A stretch of DNA of 64,000 nucleotides, taken from NCBI RefSeq assembly GCF_900105165.1, contig NZ_LT629740.1:2418001-2482000 (forward strand), given 5' to 3'. Below the pieces are notes generated by a model, which worked only from the letters and a program-made list of their open reading frames with translations, searched no databases and was not told where the DNA came from. The position numbers and the translations under genes were made by a program. This DNA comes from Mucilaginibacter mallensis (lineage in GTDB: Bacteria; Bacteroidota; Bacteroidia; Sphingobacteriales; Sphingobacteriaceae). Positions 45,501-54,847 of the stretch are shown here, in pieces; the stretch's first letter is position 1; each line of letters starts with the position of its first letter.

Positions 45501-45789
45501 ATTGCCATTGGTATTGGCAACAGGCGCAGGTGCTGTTGCTCGTAGAACAATAGGTTATACAGTATTGGGCGGTATGTTTGCGGCCTCAACCCTGGCAATA
45601 TTTATTGTACCGGTGTTGTATGTATTAATAACACGTTTCTCATACGGTAAAGAAAAGTTGGATTACCTGAAGTCGCATCATCTTGAATTAATGGAAAAAG
45701 CGAAAAAGGTTGAATCGCAGAATATAGATCCTGAATTGGAGTACGAAATAAATAAATCCCGTGAATTGAGTAAATCTGATCACGCATGA
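42529..45789 (+). CDS. RND (HAE1/AcrB-type) efflux pump 1
   Basis: 1086 residues, 12 membrane helices and two large periplasmic loops. The proton-relay Asp pair is in GIVVDDAIIVVEAV (TM4, about 400-415), and the TM10 Lys in LIGLAAKNAILIVEFA. Start MIANTFIKRPVTAIVI is typical of the family. It follows the adaptor gene by 38 bases. The second pump starts in the ATGA overlap at its end. The two are similar but not identical, and might assemble as a mixed trimer, as in MdtBC. Confidence 0.95.
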   Translation: MIANTFIKRPVTAIVISIVLVITGIVSILVLPIDQYPDITPPVVQVNGQFTGADAQTVEQTVATPIEEQVNGTPGMEYMQSNSTNNGLMQMNVTFKIGTDIDVAALDVQNRVSIATPLLPAVVSRLGLTVRAVNPSMLMMVAIYAPKNTHNITFLDNYTNIFIQDALLRVPGVGSINRFTDDFSMRIWMNPEKLANYSLTPTDIINALNAQNVQVAAGTAGVPPQASTQTYELGILVNGRLSKVSEFENIIVKTNPATGELVYLKDVARVELGKFTFSSNSFVDGHRASYLQIYQAPGSNALQTAQGVYDELAKLKQTFPSDVQYSVPFESVTVVKVSMEDVVGTLLKTLGLVAIVVYLFLQNWRSTLIPVLAIPVSIFGTFCFFIPLGFTINTLTMFGFVLAIGIVVDDAIIVVEAVQHYIDEEGMTAKEGTYQAMKDISAPVVAIALILAAVFVPVGFIPGIVGRLYQQFAITIAISVIISAFIALSLTPALCTLLLKPTSITKDAKGINKLFFKFNAWFERITASYTKGVKKSIEGSKYIVILLVCLCAGAYFLFQSKPTGFIPSEDDGNLYVTFQLPPASSTAASVNLMSKLMQVVGSTPGVAHYAALSGLNVVTNASNSNNGTIYCQLAPWDERSKTSEQVPGIVAVMQKRIREAGIKSANVQVIQPSPLPGVGTTVGFSIQIEQRSTNDNLQDFQKVVDKFVAAANQNPAITKAYTYYTAHTPNYNLTVDREKCEKLGVSVGDVFTTIQAFMGSLYINDFTTYNRTFHVVVQADTAYRTMISDMNKYYVRNQAGTMVPLGTVISYQPTDAAPLISHFNIFRTAEVDGSSAPGYSSSQALAAMQDLAAKTLPEGYTYEFSGLSYEEIKAGSTTIYIFMFSITFVFLFLAALYESWSVPFSVLLAVPIGAFGAILALYCVPSLTDNVYAQIGLITLIGLAAKNAILIVEFAKVRVDRGEDLLKSTLDAVSLRLRPIIMTSLAFILGVLPLVLATGAGAVARRTIGYTVLGGMFAASTLAIFIVPVLYVLITRFSYGKEKLDYLKSHHLELMEKAKKVESQNIDPELEYEINKSRELSKSDHA

Positions 45790-48700
45790 TTGCAAATACC
45801 TTTATTAAAAGACCGGTAACTGCTATCGTTATATCTGTTGTATTAATGATTGCGGGTGTGATATGCATTAACAATCTGGCAGTAGATCAGTACCCTAATA
45901 TTTCACCACCAAGCGTATCTATTAACGGTTCATATACGGGTGCTGATGCCCAAACCGTAGAGCAAACCGTGGCCACGCCAATTGAGGAGCAGGTGAACGG
46001 TACCCCCGGCATGGAATACATGCAAAGTACCAGTACCAATAGTGGTGGTATAGGCATAAGGGTTACTTTTAACATCGGTACCAATGTGCAAATAGCCGCG
46101 CTGAACGTACAAAACAGGTTGGGGATAGCTCAACCATCGCTGCCTGCGGTAGTAAGTAAACTGGGCTTAACTGTACGTGCCAGCAATCCGGATATGCTGA
46201 TGCTGATAGCGATCTATTCACCTAAAAAAACGCATAATATTACTTTTCTTGATAATTACACCAATACATTTATTCAGGATGCGATATTGCGCGTACCGGG
46301 TGTGGGTGATGTTAGTGCCCGTGCCGATCAGTTCAGTATGCGTATATGGATGAACCCTGATAAAATGGCATCCTATAGTTTAACCCCTGCCGATGTTACA
46401 GCTGCATTAAATGCTCAAAACGTGTATGTAGCAGCCGGTTCTGTAGGTTCGCCACCGCAAAATTCATCACAGGCTTTTGAAACCGGTATATTGGTTAACG
46501 GGATGCTTAACAAAGCATCTGATTACAAAAATATAGTTGTAAAAACAATACCATCTACAGGCGCATTAGTGTACCTGAAAGATGTTGCAAGGGTAGAACT
46601 TGGCAAATTTACATTTGCCAGTAACTCGTTTGTTGATGGTAACCGGTGTTCTATCATCCAGGTATATCAATCACCCGGAAGCAATGCGCTGCAAACGGCA
46701 GATAATGTTTACAATGAGCTGAATCTGCTAAAAAAATCTTTCCCTGCCGATGTAAATTATATAGTTCCGTTTGAATCTATAACCATCATTAGGGTATCGA
46801 TGGAAGAAGTGGTGGGTACGTTGTTAAAAGCGCTTGGGCTTGTTGCCATAGTGGTATTCCTGTTCCTGCAAAACTGGCGGTCAACTATCATTCCTATTGT
46901 GGCTATCCCCGTTTCCATATTATCAACTTTTATATTCTTTATACCGCTTGGCTTCACCATAAATACCCTGACTATGTTTGGCTTTGTGCTGGCTATAGGT
47001 ATTGTGGTTGATGATGCCATTATTGTGGTGGAAGCCGTGCAGCATTATATTGATGAGCAGCATATGTCGCCCAAGGAGGCTACTTATCATGCCATGAAAG
47101 AAATATCGGCCCCGGTAATTGCGATCGCCCTTATCCTGGCTTCGGTATTTGTGCCGGTAGGCTTTATACCGGGTATTGTTGGCCGTTTATACCAGCAATT
47201 TGCCATCACTATTGCTATATCTGTTATACTATCGGCCTTTATAGCTTTATCATTAACCCCTGCGCTGTGTACTTTGTTATTAAGACCGTCGCACCATCAA
47301 AAAAGAAACTGGCTCGATAAATTTTTCGATTGGTTTAATAACTGGTTTGAGAGAATAACCTATAAATATTCAAATGGTGTAAAAAGGGGTATTAAGCATT
47401 CAAAGTTTGTTGTAATTATATTGGTTTGTATATGTATTGCCACTGTTATATTATTCAAAAATAAGCCATCCGGTTTTGTGCCTACTGAAGATGGCGGACG
47501 TTTATATATCACTTATTCATTACCCGATGCATCCTCAACTGCCCAATCGGTAGAAGTGATGGAGAAACTGATGAAGGTAGTGGGCTCCACAAAAGGTATA
47601 TTGCACTATACAGCTTCATCCGGTTTTAATATACTAAATGGCGGTGCTACCTCAAATAGTGGCTCCATGTTCATTATGCTTACACCGTGGGATCAGCGTA
47701 CCACCAAACAAACCATGATGCCGGGGCTATTAACTGTTCTAAAAAACAGGATAGCCAAAGCAGGTATTAAAAATGCCAATATTGTAGTAATACCGCCGCC
47801 GCCAATTCGTGGTATTGGTATTGCAGCAGGTTTCAGCATGCAGATTGAAGAGGGTAGTTCAACGGATGATATACATGCCTTTGAAAAGGCTGTAAACAAG
47901 TTTGTTGCTGCTGCCAAAAAAGTACCGGCAACATCAACCGCATTCTGTTATTTTTCGGCACATACACCAAGTTATGATCTTACTGTCGACAGGGAGAAAT
48001 GTGAAAAAATGGGTGTTAATATTACCGATGTGTTTTCAACCATGCAGGCTTATATGGGTAGCTTATTTGTAAATAATTTTACTTTATATAATAGAACATA
48101 TCACGTTGTTGTACAGGCAGATACTTCATACAGGGCTTTGGTGTCTGATATTAATAAATATTATGTCCGCAACCAGGCTGGTACAATGGTTCCGCTAAGT
48201 ACTTTAATAAGCTACAAACCTACAGTTGCACCACCGCTTATTTCTCACTTCAATATCTTCCGTTCGGCTGAGGTTGATGGCGCTATACCTGATGGTTATA
48301 GCAGCGGTCAATCATTGGATGCACTAAAAGCAATAGCAGCGAAAACATTGCCCCGTGGTTACACCTATGAGTTTTCGGGGCTAAGCTACGAGGAGATAAA
48401 AGCTGGTTCTATTACCATTTACATCTTTATGTTTTCCATAATGTTTGTATTCCTGTTTCTGGCGGCGTTATATGAAAGCTGGTCGGTGCCATTCTCTGTA
48501 TTATTGGCTGTGCCGATAAGCGCTTTTGGGGCCATTGTGGCACTTACCTGCTTGCCGCCGCTTACAAATAACGTTTACGCGCAAATAGGTTTGATAACGT
48601 TAATAGGTTTATCGGCTAAAAATGCCATCCTTATTGTTGAATTTGCTAAAATAAGGGTCGACAGGGGTGAGGAACTTATCCAATCAACGCTGGAGGCTGT

Positions 48701-49073
48701 ACGGTTACGTTTAAGGCCTATTATCATGACCTCACTGGCATTTATATTAGGCGTGTTACCATTGGCGCTGGCAACAGGTGCAGGTGGTGCTTCAAGAAAT
48801 ACCATAGGCTGGACGGTTTTGGGTGGGATGATCGCATCATCAACCATATCTATTTTTATAGTGCCAGTTCTCTTTGTGATATTTACCCGTGTTTCATACG
48901 GTAAAAAGCAATTGGCCTGGTTACAGGCTCATCATGAAGAACTGATGGAAAAGGCTAAGAAAGTAGAAGAGTCAAACATCGACCCTGAACTGGAATACGA
49001 GATCGCCGAATCAAACGCACGTAATAAAGCTGAACGCGAAGCGCATGGTCTTGATGGTGAAAAGGAAAAGTAA
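45786..49073 (+). CDS. RND (HAE1/AcrB-type) efflux pump 2
   Basis: 1095 residues, paralogue of pump 1. The first 45 bases are nearly identical in the two genes, and the motifs GIVVDDAIIVVEAV and LIGLSAKNAILIVEFA are kept, so both should be proton-driven. The periplasmic region differs more (for example IPPPPIRGIGIAAGFS in place of IQPSPLPGVGTTVGFS), which suggests different substrates. The start overlaps pump 1 by four bases, so the two are made together. A terminator follows. Confidence 0.95.
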   Translation: MIANTFIKRPVTAIVISVVLMIAGVICINNLAVDQYPNISPPSVSINGSYTGADAQTVEQTVATPIEEQVNGTPGMEYMQSTSTNSGGIGIRVTFNIGTNVQIAALNVQNRLGIAQPSLPAVVSKLGLTVRASNPDMLMLIAIYSPKKTHNITFLDNYTNTFIQDAILRVPGVGDVSARADQFSMRIWMNPDKMASYSLTPADVTAALNAQNVYVAAGSVGSPPQNSSQAFETGILVNGMLNKASDYKNIVVKTIPSTGALVYLKDVARVELGKFTFASNSFVDGNRCSIIQVYQSPGSNALQTADNVYNELNLLKKSFPADVNYIVPFESITIIRVSMEEVVGTLLKALGLVAIVVFLFLQNWRSTIIPIVAIPVSILSTFIFFIPLGFTINTLTMFGFVLAIGIVVDDAIIVVEAVQHYIDEQHMSPKEATYHAMKEISAPVIAIALILASVFVPVGFIPGIVGRLYQQFAITIAISVILSAFIALSLTPALCTLLLRPSHHQKRNWLDKFFDWFNNWFERITYKYSNGVKRGIKHSKFVVIILVCICIATVILFKNKPSGFVPTEDGGRLYITYSLPDASSTAQSVEVMEKLMKVVGSTKGILHYTASSGFNILNGGATSNSGSMFIMLTPWDQRTTKQTMMPGLLTVLKNRIAKAGIKNANIVVIPPPPIRGIGIAAGFSMQIEEGSSTDDIHAFEKAVNKFVAAAKKVPATSTAFCYFSAHTPSYDLTVDREKCEKMGVNITDVFSTMQAYMGSLFVNNFTLYNRTYHVVVQADTSYRALVSDINKYYVRNQAGTMVPLSTLISYKPTVAPPLISHFNIFRSAEVDGAIPDGYSSGQSLDALKAIAAKTLPRGYTYEFSGLSYEEIKAGSITIYIFMFSIMFVFLFLAALYESWSVPFSVLLAVPISAFGAIVALTCLPPLTNNVYAQIGLITLIGLSAKNAILIVEFAKIRVDRGEELIQSTLEAVRLRLRPIIMTSLAFILGVLPLALATGAGGASRNTIGWTVLGGMIASSTISIFIVPVLFVIFTRVSYGKKQLAWLQAHHEELMEKAKKVEESNIDPELEYEIAESNARNKAEREAHGLDGEKEK

Positions 49074-49114
49074 GCATATAACACTATAAGAGTTTCGCAT
49101 TTAGCTCAAATTAT

Positions 49115-49145
49115 AGTCCTTTGGTAAAAACCAAAGGACTTTTTT
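49115..49145 (+). terminator. rho-independent terminator of the efflux operon
   Basis: AGTCCTTTGGT (49115-49125) pairs exactly with ACCAAAGGACT (49130-49140) around an AAAA loop and is followed by a run of five T. It lies 42 bases after the pump 2 stop. Confidence 0.9.
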
Positions 49146-49264
49146 GTGCGGTATAGTCCATCGATTTTAATAAGGCATAGCAACGTCATATTTTATTGGT
49201 AATTTGCATTAGCGAAAATCAGGTTTTAATTTTAGGACGTTTAACTACCTGCCCATATTAATAA

Positions 49265-50428
49265 ATGAATATCCCAGCGCAATATTTATCATCAAACCCT
49301 ACTTATAAAGCGGCTCTTAAGGCTTCGTCGGCTATTGAACGGCATTTTGCCCACCAATTGTCGGAAGCATTTTTACGCGGCGAAAAAAATCTTGCTCCTG
49401 AACCCGGAAAGCAATCAATTGAGGCAATTATTGATACCGCGTTTTGGGCAAGCCTTAGAAAGGAGGAGGGCCATTCACCTAAAATATCATTGGCGTTTTT
49501 ACCTCCGGATAAAACCAGTCAGCCTTTAATATTTGAATTTCCTTTAGCGCTAACCGCTGATATACTCATTAAACTTGCCCCGGCAGTTGAGCGGCCTGGG
49601 ATACATTTGGGCGTTTGGGAACAGGAAGGCGAACTATACATATGGGGAACCACGCAAATCATCCCCGGCTTTTGCTTTGTTTTAGAAGTTGTTGAACCGG
49701 GCTTATTAGTAGTTAAACACCGCAGGGTAGATGGCTTTGGTAAATTTGTGAATGTTGCGGTACTACAGGGCGATAACGTGAAAATTGTTGACGAGCAAAG
49801 CATCAGCCTGCCTGATTGCCCCGCGATAGTAAATTCATTACTCGGTTTTTCTGACACTTCATCATGGAATACTGCGGTTAACCTGCATGTGCAACTGGCT
49901 GTGTCCATGCGTGCACATGGGCGTGGCGGAACTTTATTGGTAGTGCCCTCTGCCCATGATAGATGGCGTGATTCTATTATTCAGCCTATATCATATCCTG
50001 TTTTTCCGGCTTTCAACAGACTTTCAGTATTGATGAGCCGGCATGTTAGCGAACAAAACCTTGTTACCTGGCAGGAGGAACTAAACGATGAAATAGCATC
50101 TGTAGCGGGCCTTACAGCCGTTGACGGTGCTACAATAATAAATGACAACCATGAATTATTGGCTTTTGGTGCCAAGATAACCAGATCGCCGGGCCGCGAG
50201 TCTGTTAAGCAGATTATGATTACAGAGCCTATTATTGATTCGCCTGCACGGATCATACCGCCATCAAGCAACGGTGGTACGAGGCATTTCTCGGCAGCGC
50301 AGTTTGTATTTGATCAGCGGGACGCATTTGCATTGGTAGCTTCTCAGGATGGCAGATTTACCATCTTCTCATGGTCGCCATGCGATCAGATAGTGCTTGC
50401 GCATAGGGTTGACACGTTGCTGATATAG
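49265..50428 (+). CDS. DACNV-type protein with diadenylate-cyclase-like C-terminal domain
   Basis: 387 residues, soluble. The N-terminal 215 residues form an unrecognised domain. The C-terminal part resembles the DisA_N/DAC nucleotidyltransferase fold, with VDGATIINDNHELLAFGAKI (about 285-304) and GGTRHFSAAQFVFDQRDAFALVASQDG (about 336-362). The DAC consensus is DGA...GTRHRAA; here the second Arg is Phe, so cyclase activity is uncertain. The build fits the DACNV group described in comparative genomics of nucleotide signalling. It stands alone between efflux and surface-protein genes. Confidence 0.65.
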   Translation: MNIPAQYLSSNPTYKAALKASSAIERHFAHQLSEAFLRGEKNLAPEPGKQSIEAIIDTAFWASLRKEEGHSPKISLAFLPPDKTSQPLIFEFPLALTADILIKLAPAVERPGIHLGVWEQEGELYIWGTTQIIPGFCFVLEVVEPGLLVVKHRRVDGFGKFVNVAVLQGDNVKIVDEQSISLPDCPAIVNSLLGFSDTSSWNTAVNLHVQLAVSMRAHGRGGTLLVVPSAHDRWRDSIIQPISYPVFPAFNRLSVLMSRHVSEQNLVTWQEELNDEIASVAGLTAVDGATIINDNHELLAFGAKITRSPGRESVKQIMITEPIIDSPARIIPPSSNGGTRHFSAAQFVFDQRDAFALVASQDGRFTIFSWSPCDQIVLAHRVDTLLI

Positions 50429-50505
50429 ACATCCGCTCAAAAAGACGGAATAACTAAAAATAAAAATTATATTTAGGAAGTATTTTCTATATATAATAAT
50501 ACCCC

Positions 50506-51729
50506 ATGTTAAAATATTCCGTCAGATTCGGCTTCCTTATCTATCTCCTTTTTCTTTCTCTTTATGTATCTGCTCAGGTTAAGGAGCCTGTTTCGGGCAT
50601 TGTTATTTCAGAGGATAATGGTGAACCAATTGACGGAGTTACTATAGCATGGAGTAATAAAGGGATTGGTTCAATCACTAACTCCGACGGCAAATTCGTT
50701 ATCGTATTAACCCCGCCATATAATCAGCAGGATTCTCTGTTGTTTTCATGCGTTGGCTATAAATCTCGAAAAGTTGCCATAAATAGTGTAATAGGTATTA
50801 AAAATACGATCAAGCTTGAAACAGTAATTCAGGATTTAAAAGAGGTTGTGGTAAGGCCGCTTACTTTAAAACAATTGCTGGATAGTATTAACCGCCATAA
50901 TACCGTAGCTTTTGTTTCACCCATGAAATTGGATGGCTATTATCGTGAACTTGTTTTTACTAATACTAAATGCACTGAATATTCAGATGCCATCTGCAGT
51001 TATTTTTTTGATCGTGCTTCGCCTAAAGAGATACAGTTGAAAATCAACGCATCAAGATGTAGGTTTGAGGAAAATGTCAATAAAGACAGACATGACGTGA
51101 AGAAGAATTTCAAGTCTGATATCGATCCAAACCAGGCTTTCAGGTATGCGTTGCTGTCTGCCATGATAGCCGATTATTTCCCCGACAAGGTTTTGGCTGA
51201 TTATAAGTACATATTAGAACGGTTTGGTGATAAAGGTTCGGATGATCTTAAGATCACCATTTACCCCAAAAAAGGCAGTAAGGCTTTTTATCGGCTAACC
51301 TTTATTCTGAGCAATGATTTCCTCTTAAGATCTTACAGATTAGAAATTCCTGATAATTTATTGGATAAAACTGATGAAATGAGTTTGCTGTGGATCCATG
51401 AAAAGGATCTTAATTTAGTTATTGAAGTGAAATATACATCGTTTTTTGATCACATTTACCCTTCTTATTATAATATAGAAGAGGGGGAGCATTTTTGGGG
51501 CAAATTATTAGGTGCGAAAGTGGACGAGATATCCATAAATAAGAGCGAGTTTATTGTGAATGGAATTAATCAATCAAACAACGTGTCGGCATTTAATAAA
51601 CAGGATACTTATAAAAAAGGCAATATTTGTAACAATGGCATAGCTATTAACGATGAGTTGCTTAAAAATTATACCATCATTGTGCCTTCTGCAAAAGACA
51701 GTGTTGCTATTAAATCGCTGTCACAATAG
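50506..51729 (+). CDS. carboxypeptidase-regulatory-like domain protein
   Basis: 407 residues with a signal peptide ending YVSAQ (about 23). The beta-sandwich begins VSGIVISEDNGEPIDGVTIAW and ends SCVGYKSRKVAIN (about 28-95). The remaining 300 residues are of mixed alpha/beta type with AISNYF-like stretches, unrecognised; similar surface proteins occur in many Bacteroidetes. Its stop is seven bases before the truncated GH9 copy. Confidence 0.75.
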   Translation: MLKYSVRFGFLIYLLFLSLYVSAQVKEPVSGIVISEDNGEPIDGVTIAWSNKGIGSITNSDGKFVIVLTPPYNQQDSLLFSCVGYKSRKVAINSVIGIKNTIKLETVIQDLKEVVVRPLTLKQLLDSINRHNTVAFVSPMKLDGYYRELVFTNTKCTEYSDAICSYFFDRASPKEIQLKINASRCRFEENVNKDRHDVKKNFKSDIDPNQAFRYALLSAMIADYFPDKVLADYKYILERFGDKGSDDLKITIYPKKGSKAFYRLTFILSNDFLLRSYRLEIPDNLLDKTDEMSLLWIHEKDLNLVIEVKYTSFFDHIYPSYYNIEEGEHFWGKLLGAKVDEISINKSEFIVNGINQSNNVSAFNKQDTYKKGNICNNGIAINDELLKNYTIIVPSAKDSVAIKSLSQ

Positions 51730-51736
51730 AGATATT

Positions 51737-51925
51737 ATGAAAAAACTATTATTTATACTCATATTATTTACCTGGTTATCTTACTCTTATGCTAAACCTA
51801 TTATTTACATTAATGAGGTCACATTCGACAGTAATGCCCCAAAGTCCGCATTGATAGGTGATGATCAACAGTATATTGGTAAAATAAGCTTTAATATTAT
51901 CGACGCCATTACTTTACCTATATGA
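51737..51925 (+). pseudogene. truncated copy of the GH9 glycosidase 5' end
   Basis: A 62-codon frame starts MKKLLFILILFTWLSYSYA and continues with YINEV, DSNAPKSALIGDDQQ and FNIIDAITL, matching the start of the GH9 gene at 51997 almost base for base through ACGCCATTACTTTA. It then ends in CCTATATGA, while the full gene continues. The identity and the 267-base offset show a partial tandem duplication. The short product is exported at most, and has no catalytic part. Confidence 0.7.
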
Positions 51926-51996
51926 GGGAATTTGTAGTGGCTTAAATTAGGAAACGAGGTGATATATTAGCATTAAATAAGCAATAAGATCATCTT

Positions 51997-53769
51997 ATGA
52001 AAAAACTGGTTTTTATATATTTAATACTGCTTGCTGCATTCTACAACTCAGCAAACGCCACACCACTTATCTACATTAATGAGGTAGCATTTGACAGCAA
52101 TGCCCCAAAGTCCGCATTGATAGGCGATGATCAGCAATATACTGGTAAAGTAAGCTTTAATATTATCGACGCCATTACTTTAAAAAATGTTTATACCGGA
52201 ACACTTGAGGATAAACAACAGATTGAGGACTGGGCGCCGGGTAAATACTTTTATAAGGCCGATTTCTCGTCATTAGTGAAGAGTGGTAAGTATAAGTTAA
52301 GTATTACTATCTCCGGTAAAAACTATACTTCAGATGCGTTTAAAATAGCTCATAATGCTTTGGCGGAGTTAACTATTCCATCGGTTATTCATTATTATCA
52401 TAAGCAGCGGGCAAATACGCCAACAGAATTGGCAGTAGACTCACACCTGAAACTTTTTGGGAGTGATAATACGGTGGATATGCATGGCGGCTGGTGTGAT
52501 GCCTCGGGCGATGTGAGCAAATACTTTTCGCACTTGGCTTATGCTAATTTTATGTCGCCGCAGCAAACACCGCTGGTAACATGGTCGCTTATTAATACAG
52601 ATGAAGCTATACCCGCTTTGTTAAATAAATTGGGTGTAAAAGATTCATTGGACAATGAAGCTTTATGGGGTGCTGATTATATGATGCGCGCTTTATCAAA
52701 AGACGATTATTTTTATATGATCGTGTTCAGCTATTTTAATAAGGATCCGAATGCGCGCAGGGTGGTAGGCTTGCTGGCGAACAGCGTAACTACTAATGAT
52801 TACCAATGTGCTTTCCGTGAGGGCGGAGGAATGGCAATAGCGGCACTGGCCCGGATCTCACGCTGGAAAAAGCATGGCGTTTTTACCTCTGCACAATACC
52901 TGGATGGCGCAAAACGCGCTTTTGCTCATCTACTGATCAATAATACTAAATATGATGACGATCATAAGGAGAATATCATTGATGATTATTGCGCATTAAT
53001 GGCAGCTACAGAGCTTTGGATTAGCACCAATGATGAGCTTTATAAGAATGAGGCACGTAAGCATGCACATAACCTTTCGGCACGGCTATCAAAAGACGGT
53101 TATTTTATAGCTGATGACGGCACCCGTCCGTATTGGCATGCATCAGATGCCGGTTTACCAATTATCGCGTTAGCAAGATATTTAAAGAAGGAAACCGACC
53201 CGGCTTATCGGTCAGTAGCATTACAAACTATAAAAGGTGCATTGGATTATGAACTTAAGGTAACTAATGATGTAAGCAACCCATTTGGCTATGCAAGGCA
53301 AACTTTCAGGTATAGGGATTCGATTAAAAATGGCTTCTTTATCCCGCATGAAAACGAAACCGGCTGGTGGTGGCAGGGCGAAAATGCTCGTTTGAGTTCA
53401 TTGGCAACAGCTGCCATTATTGGGTCAAGACTGGTGTATAATTCACCAAAAGATATCAAGAAAAAACAAGCTTTAGCTACCTTTGCTTATAACCAGGTAA
53501 ACTGGATATTAGGTTGCAACCCTTACCAGGTTTGCTTTATGTATAATTTTGGCAGGAATAATGTGCCCTACATGCACTCCAACTTTGGGCATGGCTCGGA
53601 GCGGGGAGGTGTATCAAACGGGATAACCGGCAAGGAGGGTAACCCAGACGGAAGTGGCATCGACTATAAAACAGAGGATAACGGCAATGAATGGCGCTGG
53701 ACCGAACAATGGATACCACATGCTGCCTGGTATTTACAGGCTGTTGCTGCTATGGCTGATGAAAAGTAA
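51997..53769 (+). CDS. glycoside hydrolase family 9 protein
   Basis: 590 residues with a signal peptide (about 1-23). An N-terminal cellulase immunoglobulin-like domain (about 25-115) precedes an (alpha/alpha)6 catalytic domain. HGGWCDASGDVSKY (about 162-175) is the GH9 Asp-containing base region (usual GGWYDAGD), and NEWRWTEQWIPHAAW (about 563-577) contains the likely acid Glu. It should cut beta-1,4 glucans or related beta-glucans in the periplasm or outside. Neighbours give no clear operon; a broken copy of the 5' end lies upstream. Confidence 0.9.
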   Translation: MKKLVFIYLILLAAFYNSANATPLIYINEVAFDSNAPKSALIGDDQQYTGKVSFNIIDAITLKNVYTGTLEDKQQIEDWAPGKYFYKADFSSLVKSGKYKLSITISGKNYTSDAFKIAHNALAELTIPSVIHYYHKQRANTPTELAVDSHLKLFGSDNTVDMHGGWCDASGDVSKYFSHLAYANFMSPQQTPLVTWSLINTDEAIPALLNKLGVKDSLDNEALWGADYMMRALSKDDYFYMIVFSYFNKDPNARRVVGLLANSVTTNDYQCAFREGGGMAIAALARISRWKKHGVFTSAQYLDGAKRAFAHLLINNTKYDDDHKENIIDDYCALMAATELWISTNDELYKNEARKHAHNLSARLSKDGYFIADDGTRPYWHASDAGLPIIALARYLKKETDPAYRSVALQTIKGALDYELKVTNDVSNPFGYARQTFRYRDSIKNGFFIPHENETGWWWQGENARLSSLATAAIIGSRLVYNSPKDIKKKQALATFAYNQVNWILGCNPYQVCFMYNFGRNNVPYMHSNFGHGSERGGVSNGITGKEGNPDGSGIDYKTEDNGNEWRWTEQWIPHAAWYLQAVAAMADEK

Positions 53770-53805
53770 TAAGTATATTAGTATTACTAATAAGTGACTT
53801 TAACA

Positions 53806-54216
53806 ATGGCAAAAAACAAAACTTTTGAAACAGAAGGCAGCGTTATCGATTTCATTAATTCGATTGCCGATGAAACAAAGCGGGCTGATAGTTTCCGTAT
53901 TGCTGAGATAATGGAGCAACAAAGCGGCTATCCGGCAAAAATGTGGGGACCGGCTATTATTGGCTTTGGAAGTTGTCATTATAAATATGAAAGCGGGCGT
54001 GAGGGCGACATGCCAATGATAGCCTTTTCGCCAAGAAAAGCAGCTATAACTTTATATCTTTCCATAGATTTCCCGGCAAAGGAGAAATTGCTTGAAAAAT
54101 TCGGCAAACATGATACCGGCAAGGGATGCATCTACCTGAAAAGACTAAGCGATATTAATTTGGATGTGCTTAATGAAATGATAGCGGCTTCAATTGTGCA
54201 CACCAAAAGCAGGTAA
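53806..54216 (+). CDS. DUF1801-domain protein
   Basis: 136 residues from ATG at 53806; the upstream GTG at 53794 is less likely. GFGSCHYKYESGREGDMPMIAFSPRKAAITLYL (about 60-92) is the conserved core of DUF1801, related to YdhG/YjbR. Function unknown. It stands between the GH9 gene and a convergent VOC gene. Confidence 0.85.
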   Translation: MAKNKTFETEGSVIDFINSIADETKRADSFRIAEIMEQQSGYPAKMWGPAIIGFGSCHYKYESGREGDMPMIAFSPRKAAITLYLSIDFPAKEKLLEKFGKHDTGKGCIYLKRLSDINLDVLNEMIAASIVHTKSR

Positions 54217-54229
54217 CCGCTTTATAAAT

Positions 54230-54703
54230 TTAAACGCCATCATAGGCATTTTTTAATGCTTGTATTTCCAGCTTATGCATTTTACACATAGCCTGCATTA
54301 CACGATTTGATTTTTCGGCATCCTTATCGCCCAGCATTTCTCCCAATGCCTGCGGAACTATCTGCCATGATACACCAAACTTATCTTTAAGCCAGCCGCA
54401 CTGGCCTTTTTCACCACCTGCAGATAACTTCTCCCAATAATCATCAATTTCATCCTGCGTAGTACAATTTACAAATAACGAGATACCATATGAAAAGGTA
54501 AACATTGGGCCGCCATTCAGCGCGTAAAATGTTTGTCCTTCAAGCTCAAAAATAGCGCTCATGAAAGTGCCGGCAGGAGCAGGGCCAGCTTCGCCATAGT
54601 ATGACGTGCTGATGATCTTTGAGTTTTTAAAAATGGAAGTGTACAAATTAACTGCTTCCTCGGCCTGGTTATCGTAACCTATGAATGTGGTTATTTTTTG
54701 CAT
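54230..54703 (-). CDS. PhnB-like VOC-family protein
   Basis: 157 residues, one PhnB/3-demethylubiquinone-methyltransferase-like glyoxalase fold. KITTFIGYDNQAEEAVNLYTSIFKNS begins it (about 3-28), GPMFTFSYGISLFVNC and WLKDKFGVSWQIVPQAL (about 104-120) follow. The substrate is unknown. It is convergent with the DUF1801 gene. Confidence 0.9.
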   Translation of the reverse strand: MQKITTFIGYDNQAEEAVNLYTSIFKNSKIISTSYYGEAGPAPAGTFMSAIFELEGQTFYALNGGPMFTFSYGISLFVNCTTQDEIDDYWEKLSAGGEKGQCGWLKDKFGVSWQIVPQALGEMLGDKDAEKSNRVMQAMCKMHKLEIQALKNAYDGV

Positions 54704-54847
54704 GGCTTTAATTGGTTATAATAGCAAAGGTACTAAGTGTAAGTTACGTTTAACAGGCAAATAAAGACAAGATGTGGGGTTATTCAGGACATAAATTGTA
54801 TCAATTTCAATAGCTTATATTAATATTAATTAATTGCCTTTTTTGAA

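Noticed and set aside
53777..53791. ATTAGTATTACTAAT palindrome
   Set aside because: It is a 15-base AT-rich repeat after the GH9 stop codon with no repetition elsewhere, so chance is likely in this AT-rich sequence.
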